This document shows, in pieces, positions 58,926-64,000 of a DNA stretch of 64,000 nucleotides. The DNA comes from Cyanobium sp. CZS25K (GTDB lineage: Bacteria; Cyanobacteriota; Cyanobacteriia; PCC-6307; Cyanobiaceae). The stretch spans positions 84,797 through 148,796 of the forward strand of contig JAUCZB010000006.1 in assembly GCA_030373325.1 (NCBI GenBank), read 5' to 3'. The stretch's first letter is position 1. The number at the start of each line of letters is the position of its first letter. The notes under the pieces are model-generated. The model was not told the origin of the DNA. It searched no databases and worked only from the letters and a program-made list of their open reading frames with translations. The position numbers were made by a program, and so were the translations under genes.

Positions 58926-59480
58926 ATGGCCAAGGACATTTCAGACGCGGCGAGCCAGGACCGTTCCTCCCGCCCCCTGTCACGCAGGGGACTGGAGCGG
59001 CTCGATCTGATGCTGCTCTGCATGGAGGCGCTCGACCTCAACGGCGGCGAAGCGATGGTCTGGATGAGCGAACAGCTGGGCTACGGCGCCCTGTTCCCCA
59101 ACCGGGTGGAACTCTGGAAGCGGCGCTGCCACAACCCCCTGCGGCGCACCTGCCGGCGCGGTGAGGTTCCCGTCGGTGAAACCGATGCCCTGATCCGCAT
59201 CCTCTGCGTCATGGCCGATCGCCTCTACCCGATGCTGCGCTCCCTGCTCTCCAGCAGCGAGCCGGAGCCGGTGGCGAGCGAACGCTGGGCCCTGTTCCAG
59301 GGGCGTCTGGGGGAACTGGTCAAGGAGCGCATGAACCCCCGCCGCAGCGGCGTCCAGAAACTGCTCGATCCCAGCGCCGGGGCCCCCCAGCGCCTGCAGC
59401 TGGTCCAGGGCCTCAGCCTCTGCGCCGGCCACGGTGGTTTCGAGCGCATCAAGGCCAGCCTGATGGATGCCGTCGCTTGA
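58926..59480 (+). CDS. DUF3038 protein
   Basis: 184 residues from ATG 58926 (58896 is an earlier ATG with weak support). The cyanobacterial family features are visible: [59 protein letters not shown], and [20 protein letters not shown]. Soluble, helical; function unknown. It is followed 21 bases later by the DUF4335 gene. This pairing is recurrent in cyanobacteria and suggests a joint role. Confidence 0.85.
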   Translation: MAKDISDAASQDRSSRPLSRRGLERLDLMLLCMEALDLNGGEAMVWMSEQLGYGALFPNRVELWKRRCHNPLRRTCRRGEVPVGETDALIRILCVMADRLYPMLRSLLSSSEPEPVASERWALFQGRLGELVKERMNPRRSGVQKLLDPSAGAPQRLQLVQGLSLCAGHGGFERIKASLMDAVA

Positions 59481-59501
59481 GGTCGGCCGCATGAGAACCT
59501 C

Positions 59502-60134
59502 ATGGTCCAGAGTTCCGTGATGAAGCAGAGCCTCGTCTTCGATCAGCTCAGCTGCCGCCTCCAGGTGGAGGGCCTGCCTGACGTTTCCGTCGGCCAGAGC
59601 GGTCCGGCCCTGGGGATCATCACCGGCTGGAGCCTGCAGTGGCTGGGGCATCCTTTGCTGGAAGGGCGTCGTGAGCATCTGCAGGCCCTGATGCAGGTCG
59701 TGCTGCCCTATGCCCGGCACCTGATCAGCGGCGTGCACCGCGAGTTCAGCGTGGCGGGGGAGCCCGTCGACATCGGTCCCCACCCCGACGGCGGGCACCG
59801 GCTCCTGCTGCGCAGCAGCCAGCCCGACACCCCTCCCCTGGAGATGCATCTCGATGATGCGGAACTCGCCGATCTGGTGCGGGTTCTGGATCTGCTGCGC
59901 CTGGATTCCCGCATCCAGCTGCCCCTGGAGATTCCCCAACCGGAGCCCCTCGGGCCCCGGGAACTGATGGAGCGGATTCCCCTCCACCGCCGCCTGTCGG
60001 CCCCCCTGGGGGGAGCCGCGGCCCTGGCCGTCTCGGCCGCCCTGGTCCTGCTGCTGCCCCCTCCGGCCGTCCCACCCACGCCCACACCGCTGGCTCCAGC
60101 CGGCCAGGGTGCTCCGGCCAACCCGCGGCCCTGA
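59502..60134 (+). CDS. DUF4335 protein with C-terminal membrane segment
   Basis: 210 residues. N-terminal beta-rich domain: QSLVFDQLSCRLQVEGLPDV, GIITGWSLQWLGHPLLEGRR and LLLRSSQPDTPPLEMHLDDA. A Pro-rich linker leads to one membrane segment (GGAAALAVSAALVLLLPPPA) and a Pro/Ala tail. This is the cyanobacterial DUF4335 family. ATG 59520 is an alternative start. Its conserved neighbour DUF3038 immediately upstream makes co-transcription likely. Function unknown. Confidence 0.82.
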   Translation: MVQSSVMKQSLVFDQLSCRLQVEGLPDVSVGQSGPALGIITGWSLQWLGHPLLEGRREHLQALMQVVLPYARHLISGVHREFSVAGEPVDIGPHPDGGHRLLLRSSQPDTPPLEMHLDDAELADLVRVLDLLRLDSRIQLPLEIPQPEPLGPRELMERIPLHRRLSAPLGGAAALAVSAALVLLLPPPAVPPTPTPLAPAGQGAPANPRP

Positions 60135-60216
60135 TCCCCCACCGGCCTTCGGCCGGTTGACGTCGGCCCCGCTCTGGTCACACTGGGGCGGCAATCCCCT
60201 ACTCCTCTGCCATGCG

Positions 60217-60462
60217 ATGGGCTTGACCTGGTCGGAACTGCGCCGACGGGTGGCGAGGCTCGGGGCCGCCCTCGATGTGGTGGTGCGCAGCGATCCGGAG
60301 GTCTGCGGATTGAGCGGCTCCCATTTCCACCTCACGCTTCACCACGGCGGGCAGGGGGACTGCACGGTCAACGACCTGTCCCTGATCGATTGTCCCAACG
60401 AGCTGGTGCTGATGGAATTCGAACGGTGGATGCGGGGTGCCGGCTATCCGCTGGAGCCCTGA
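60217..60462 (+). CDS. Small conserved-type soluble protein, unknown
   Basis: 81 residues: MGLTWSELRRRVARLGAALD, SDPEVCGLSGSHFHLTLHHG, CTVNDLSLIDCPNELVLMEF then ERWMRGAGYPLEP. Compact, one strong hydrophobic-acidic helix at the end. No family recognised. It lies between the DUF4335 gene and a two-TM gene on the same strand, with nine bases to the latter. Confidence 0.65.
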   Translation: MGLTWSELRRRVARLGAALDVVVRSDPEVCGLSGSHFHLTLHHGGQGDCTVNDLSLIDCPNELVLMEFERWMRGAGYPLEP

Positions 60463-60471
60463 CACCCAGCC

Positions 60472-60849
60472 ATGCCCCGCGCCCCCTATCCGCTCCATCT
60501 GCCGACGCCGAAGGGACCGACGTCGGGGAAGGGCCTGCAGCTGCGCCGTCGCCGGCCCCGTCCCTCCTCCCGATGGCGGCAGTTGGTGGCTGGCCTGCTG
60601 CTGATCGTGGCGGGAAGTCTGATCCTCACCGGGCTGATGCAGCTGCCGGAACGGTTGGATGCCCTGCTGCTGGTCAGCAATGCCATCGCCAATCTGATCA
60701 GCGGGCTCAGCCGACTGAGCATGGGGATTCTGCAACTGGGCAGCGTGATCGTGGTGGCCCTGCTCGCCCTGATGGCCCTGCTGCTGCTGGTGGGCGGCGG
60801 TGTCCGCCTGGCGCGGGCGATCACCGCCCGGCCGCGCCGCCCCTTCTGA
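60472..60849 (+). CDS. Two-TM protein, unknown
   Basis: 125 residues. Arg-rich N-terminus (KGLQLRRRRPRPSSRWRQL), then two membrane segments (LVAGLLLIVAGSLILTGLMQ; LGSVIVVALLALMALLLLVG) and a basic end. By the positive-inside rule both ends face the cytoplasm. The stretch between (PERLDALLLVSNAIANLISG) is amphipathic. Function unknown. It may be co-transcribed with the upstream gene. Confidence 0.65.
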   Translation: MPRAPYPLHLPTPKGPTSGKGLQLRRRRPRPSSRWRQLVAGLLLIVAGSLILTGLMQLPERLDALLLVSNAIANLISGLSRLSMGILQLGSVIVVALLALMALLLLVGGGVRLARAITARPRRPF

Positions 60850-60862
60850 AGGGGCCTCGGCC

Positions 60863-60973
60863 TCATCCGTGCAGCTGCTGAAACCAGAACCCGGCCAGCT
60901 GCCAGGACGACAGCAGGAAAATCGCCAGGATCAGCCAGTTGACCCAGGCGGGACGCTCGCGGTTCTCGAACAT
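60863..60973 (-). CDS. 36-residue single-span membrane protein
   Basis: ATG 60973. A short charged start (MFENRERPAW) is followed by one hydrophobic span (VNWLILAIFLLSSWQLAGFW) and FQQLHG. This layout is common in cyanobacterial small membrane proteins. Divergent neighbour starts at 61083. No homologue is claimed; the coding call rests on composition and topology. Confidence 0.5.
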   Translation of the reverse strand: MFENRERPAWVNWLILAIFLLSSWQLAGFWFQQLHG

Positions 60974-61082
60974 GGCGGCAGGGGAGTCGCATCCTTCCTG
61001 CCGATCCTGCCAGTGCGGCCGACCGGCCTGACGCTTCGTGACGGGCGGTGGCACCGATCGGATGTCCGCGATCCGTCCCTGC

Positions 61083-61604
61083 ATGACCATCGAGCAAGCT
61101 GCCGGCCCAGCCTCCACGGCGCGCTCCGGTGCCCTTCTCTCCTGTCTGGGCTTTCCCGGCTGGGGGGGACTCCACCTGATCGTTCCCAGCCGGGGCGATC
61201 CGCCCGATCTGGCCAGGCGGCTGACCTTCGCCTTCTGGGGTCATCTCAAGGTTCACGGGGCCCCTGGCGGCTCCCCCTGTGGCTCCAGCCTTCCCGCCGG
61301 CCACGTGCTGCCGGCCCTGCTGCGCGCCCATCGCGATCTTGAGCCCCTGGATCCGTCGCACTGGCCCTGGGTCAGGGAGGCCGCCATGGCCTGTCCCCAG
61401 GCCTGGGAGTATCGCTATCTGCTGGTCTGCCGCTGGGGGTTCTCCAACCCGGTGCGGGTCTCCGCCTGGCACCGGCCAGGGGAAGCAGGGGGCTGGGTCC
61501 GCCTCTGTGAACCCATCCCCCTGGTGTGCTTCCAGGAGCGCTTCCTCGCCCCTGCCGTCGCAGGGAAGACGCGTGGCGGCCCTCCCAAGGGGCTCAGGAG
61601 ATGA
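61083..61604 (+). CDS. Soluble protein, unknown
   Basis: 173 residues from ATG 61083. Notable blocks: ALLSCLGFPGWGGLHLIVPS, PPDLARRLTFAFWGHLKVHG and WPWVREAAMACPQAWEYRYL, with several Cys and Trp. No family recognised and no membrane segment. The last 11 bases overlap the end of the convergent small membrane protein gene. Confidence 0.6.
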   Translation: MTIEQAAGPASTARSGALLSCLGFPGWGGLHLIVPSRGDPPDLARRLTFAFWGHLKVHGAPGGSPCGSSLPAGHVLPALLRAHRDLEPLDPSHWPWVREAAMACPQAWEYRYLLVCRWGFSNPVRVSAWHRPGEAGGWVRLCEPIPLVCFQERFLAPAVAGKTRGGPPKGLRR

Positions 61605-61755
61605 CCAGGGCCACGCCCAGTCCGACCACCATCAGGGCAATGGCCCCCACGGCCCAGTAGGCATGGTTCTGGGCATCCGCCCTGGTCTCTCCGATCACCA
61701 TCGTGCCTTCATCGGCGTAGAGGTTGTCGTGGTTCTCGAGGTCGTGGGTGTGCAT
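61594..61755 (-). CDS. 53-residue single-span membrane protein
   Basis: ATG 61755 preceded by GGAGG four bases upstream. MHTHDLENHDNLYADEGTMV is a polar, His-rich N-terminus; the C-terminal half is a membrane segment (YWAVGAIALMVVGLGVALVI). N-terminal His residues could bind metal. Topology likely tail-anchored. No family recognised. The good ribosome binding site supports it as a real gene. Confidence 0.65.
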   Translation of the reverse strand: MHTHDLENHDNLYADEGTMVIGETRADAQNHAYWAVGAIALMVVGLGVALVIS

Positions 61756-61864
61756 GGGGCCTCCATCAAGCTCGTGGGACCTTTCAAACGTAGAGGCGTC
61801 CGAAGCGACGGGCCATGGACGGCACCCCCGCCACCCCCAATAATGCGCGTGTCTGCAAATTCCC

Positions 61865-62371
61865 GTGCCGCCCTGGCTCCTGATCCTGATCACCCTTCTG
61901 GTGGTGACGCTGGTCATCAACCCATCGGAGCGGGATTTCGTCTGGTATCGCACCCTCCAACGGCCGGGCTGGGTCAGCATGCAGCCGTGGATCCCGGCCG
62001 CCTGGTTCGTGATCAGCGTCAGCTTCTACTTCTCGGCACTCTCCTTCTGGCTCCGGAACGGCGAATGGCGCTGGATGGGCGCCTACGCCGCCCTGCTGGT
62101 GCTTCTGCGCATCACCCATCTGGTGATCTGCCGTCTGCGCAACCTGTCCGCCGGTCTTCCCCTCTGGCTGCTGGGCTGGTTGTTCACACTGATCCTGGCA
62201 CTGAGCGTGCGGCCCGCCTCCCCCCAGGCGTCGTGGTTGCTGGCACCTGTCCTGGTGTGGACCCCGGTGGAAGCGGCCATCAACCTCCAGATGATTGGAT
62301 TGAACCACAAGGAGCTCAGGAGCGGCCGTGGACCCCATGATCGCCGCCCTGCTCGATCCAGGCGCCTATGA
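61865..62371 (+). CDS. TspO/MBR-family-like membrane protein
   Basis: 168 residues, start GTG 61865. Five membrane segments as in tryptophan-rich sensory proteins: LLILITLLVVTLVINPSERD, WIPAAWFVISVSFYFSALSF, GAYAALLVLLRITHLVICRL, LLGWLFTLILALSVRPAS and WLLAPVLVWTPVEAAINLQM. RDFVWYRTLQRPGWVSMQPW is the characteristic first loop. TspO proteins bind porphyrins and cholesterol-like ligands and regulate stress or pigment metabolism. The 3' end overlaps the next gene by 44 bases, so co-expression is likely. Confidence 0.8.
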   Translation: MPPWLLILITLLVVTLVINPSERDFVWYRTLQRPGWVSMQPWIPAAWFVISVSFYFSALSFWLRNGEWRWMGAYAALLVLLRITHLVICRLRNLSAGLPLWLLGWLFTLILALSVRPASPQASWLLAPVLVWTPVEAAINLQMIGLNHKELRSGRGPHDRRPARSRRL

Positions 62372-63896
62372 CCATCCGGTCGAACGGGTCGAATGCCTGG
62401 AAACCCACATCTCCTGGATTCTGCTCACCGGGACCATCGCCTACAAGATCAAGAAGCCGGTGAACCTGGGGTTCGTCGATTTCTCGACGGCGGAGCGTCG
62501 CCAATGGTTCTGCCGGGAGGAGCTGAGGCTCAACCGCAGGCTCGCCCCCGACCTCTACCTCGGGCTCAGTCCCATCCATGGTCCGGCCGAGCGGGCCACG
62601 TTTCATGGTCCCGGGACAACCCTTGAGCTGGCCGTCCGCATGCGCCAGTTCCCCCAGAGCGCCCTGCTGCCTGCGGTGCTTGAGCGCCACGGCCTGAGCG
62701 TCGCCCAGCTGGAACGGCTGGCGGATGATCTGGCGGCCTTCCACGCCGCCGCCGCGGTGGCCCGGCCTGACGATTCCTACGGGCAACCGGAGCTGGTGAG
62801 GGCCCCGGCCATGGCCAATCTGGACGTGCTGGAGGCCAACAGCAGGGCCCCTGAACGGGAGGTGCTAGCCCTGCGGCAATGGACGGTGGCGTGCTGCGAG
62901 CGGCTCCGGCCCACCTTCGCCCTGCGCCGAACCCAGGGCCGCATCCGCGAGTGCCACGGTGATCTGCACCTGGGCAACATGCTGCTGCAAGGGGAGCACA
63001 TCAGGGTCTTCGACTGCCTCGAATTCAGTCCGGAGTTGCGCTGGATCGACGTGATCAGCGACCTGGCCTTTCTGGTGATGGACCTCGAGCATCGCGACCG
63101 GCCGGACCTCGGGGCGGTGCTGCTCAACCGCTGGCTGGGCCGCTGCGGCGACTACGCCGGACTGCTCACCTGGCGCTGGTACCGGGTCTACCGCTCCCTG
63201 GTGCGGGCCAAGGTCTGTGCCCTGCGCCTGCGCCAGCCTGACCTCGGCACGGGCGAATCGACCCTGCTGCAACAGGACCTGGAGCGGTATCTCCTCGGCG
63301 CCCGCCGCGCCACCACCTCCCCTGTCCCGGCCCTGGTGATCACCCATGGGGTGTCCGGCAGCGGCAAGAGCCACCGATCCCGCCAGCTCTGCCGCCGGCA
63401 GGGCTGGGTCCAGCTCAGCTCCGATGTGGAGCGCAAGCGCCTCTTCGGCGCCTGGGGGCAGGGGGATGGCCCACCGCTGCAGGGGGATCCCTACCGGCCG
63501 GAGGTGAGCGCCATGCTCTACGAGCGGCATCTGCCTGAGCAGGCGGGGCGGATCCTCGCGGCGGGACTGTCGGTGGTGGTGGACGCCACCTTCCTGCAGC
63601 GCGAGCAGCGGCAGCGCATGGAGGAGCTGGCCCGCCGGTGCGAGGCACCCTTCCTGATCCTGGGCTGCTTCACCAGCCCGGATCAGGCCCGTCGGCGCAT
63701 CGAGGAGCGATGGTCCCATGGGGGCGACCCTTCCGATGCGGACGGGGCCGTGCTGGAAGGGCAGCTCAGAACGATGCAGCCGCTCGATGAACGGGAGCGG
63801 GATCGTTGCCTGGAGGTTGCCGATGGGCTGACGGCTGAGAGCCTGATCGCCCGGGTGGCGGAGCGATTGGGAAGACCTACCGATGCCCCGGCCTGA
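62328..63896 (+). CDS. Two-domain kinase: aminoglycoside-phosphotransferase-like domain plus P-loop ATPase
   Basis: 522 residues. N-terminal 330 residues resemble an APH-type kinase: TGTIAYKIKKPVNLGFVDFS, VRMRQFPQSALLPAVLERHG, the catalytic Brenner-type IRECHGDLHLGNMLLQ and VFDCLEFSPELRWIDVISDL. The C-terminal about 170 residues are a P-loop kinase: ALVITHGVSGSGKSHRSRQL (Walker A), VQLSSDVERKRLFGAWG and VVVDATFLQREQRQRMEELA. This corresponds to COG2187 joined to COG0645. The natural substrate is not known. Starts within the TspO-like gene. Confidence 0.88.
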   Translation: MDPMIAALLDPGAYDHPVERVECLETHISWILLTGTIAYKIKKPVNLGFVDFSTAERRQWFCREELRLNRRLAPDLYLGLSPIHGPAERATFHGPGTTLELAVRMRQFPQSALLPAVLERHGLSVAQLERLADDLAAFHAAAAVARPDDSYGQPELVRAPAMANLDVLEANSRAPEREVLALRQWTVACCERLRPTFALRRTQGRIRECHGDLHLGNMLLQGEHIRVFDCLEFSPELRWIDVISDLAFLVMDLEHRDRPDLGAVLLNRWLGRCGDYAGLLTWRWYRVYRSLVRAKVCALRLRQPDLGTGESTLLQQDLERYLLGARRATTSPVPALVITHGVSGSGKSHRSRQLCRRQGWVQLSSDVERKRLFGAWGQGDGPPLQGDPYRPEVSAMLYERHLPEQAGRILAAGLSVVVDATFLQREQRQRMEELARRCEAPFLILGCFTSPDQARRRIEERWSHGGDPSDADGAVLEGQLRTMQPLDERERDRCLEVADGLTAESLIARVAERLGRPTDAPA

Positions 63897-63899
63897 GGC

Positions 63900-64000
63900 C
63901 TAGAACCACTCGGCAATGGCCGCTTCCCGGGTGTTGACGTTGGCCTCCGGCGTCGAGCGGCGGAACTCCATGGTGATGCTGCGCTTCTGCTCGCCATCGG
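63900..64000 (-). CDS. C-terminal fragment of an unidentified protein, start outside window
   Basis: Stop (TAG) at 63900-63902 with an open minus-strand frame to the window edge. The end reads MEFRRSTPEANVNTREAAIA then EWF. The fragment is too short to name a family. Confidence 0.5.
   Translation of the reverse strand, partial: DGEQKRSITMEFRRSTPEANVNTREAAIAEWF

Overview
The window is a GC-rich, gene-dense chromosome segment from a cyanobacterium, most likely a picocyanobacterium of the Cyanobium/Synechococcus group. The evidence is the magnesium-chelatase large subunit ChlH, a high-light-inducible (HLIP) protein, a PSI-accumulation thioredoxin-fold protein, a Ycf55-type protein, and several families largely confined to cyanobacteria (DUF3038, DUF4335, DUF2949, DUF3727). 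No rRNA, tRNA, CRISPR array, intact insertion sequence or prophage was recognised. Functional assignments rest on motif reading only; no database search was run.

Layout. 0-4 kb: lpxD (cut by the window edge), a polysaccharide deacetylase and a large alpha/beta-hydrolase-subtilase fusion. 4-12.3 kb is accessory: a low-GC GAF-GGDEF diguanylate cyclase, a three-gene minus-strand operon (TPR-CHAT protease, a metallopeptidase-like protein without HExxH, a one-TM protein), then two adjacent genes that each carry a frameshift (PAP2 phosphatase, membrane protein). 12.8-21 kb: a coiled-coil protein, a PfkB-like kinase with an altered catalytic loop, a tightly packed minus-strand run (F420-ligase-like, GNAT-like, ruvX, DUF3727, yqeG, proB) and a PIN-PhoH ATPase. 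21-29 kb: a pilin-like protein, the overlapping set ycf55-like / PSI factor / fumC, a Fur-family regulator, hisA and a CSP41-like epimerase. 29.2-32 kb is a decaying island: a low-GC VanW-like gene, remnants of a short-chain dehydrogenase and of a ribbon-helix-helix protein, and an orphan sugar-binding protein.

32-46.7 kb: pgsA, a CBS-pair protein, a PdeM-type phosphoesterase, a fusion of a sigma-54-activator-type AAA domain with a NapH/CcoG-like Fe-S membrane domain, a cyclotransferase-like fusion, a PhzF protein, a NYN-domain protein, an overlapping phytase-type esterase/PhoX pair, and divergent paralogous substrate-binding proteins, one fused to a von Willebrand A domain. 46.7-50.8 kb combines a low-GC patch carrying a DUF4160-DUF2442 fusion with an iron locus (feoA facing feoB, ferritin). 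50.8-64 kb is ordinary core: chlH, dapB, the HLIP gene with a readable promoter and terminator, a UbiH-type monooxygenase, apt, DUF3038/DUF4335, small membrane proteins, a TspO-like protein and a two-domain kinase/ATPase.

The best candidates for something undescribed are the TPR-CHAT operon (5.7-10.4 kb), the AAA/Fe-S membrane fusion (33.9-36.0 kb), the hydrolase-subtilase fusion (1.6-4.0 kb) and the VWA/substrate-binding divergent pair (42.5-45.4 kb).
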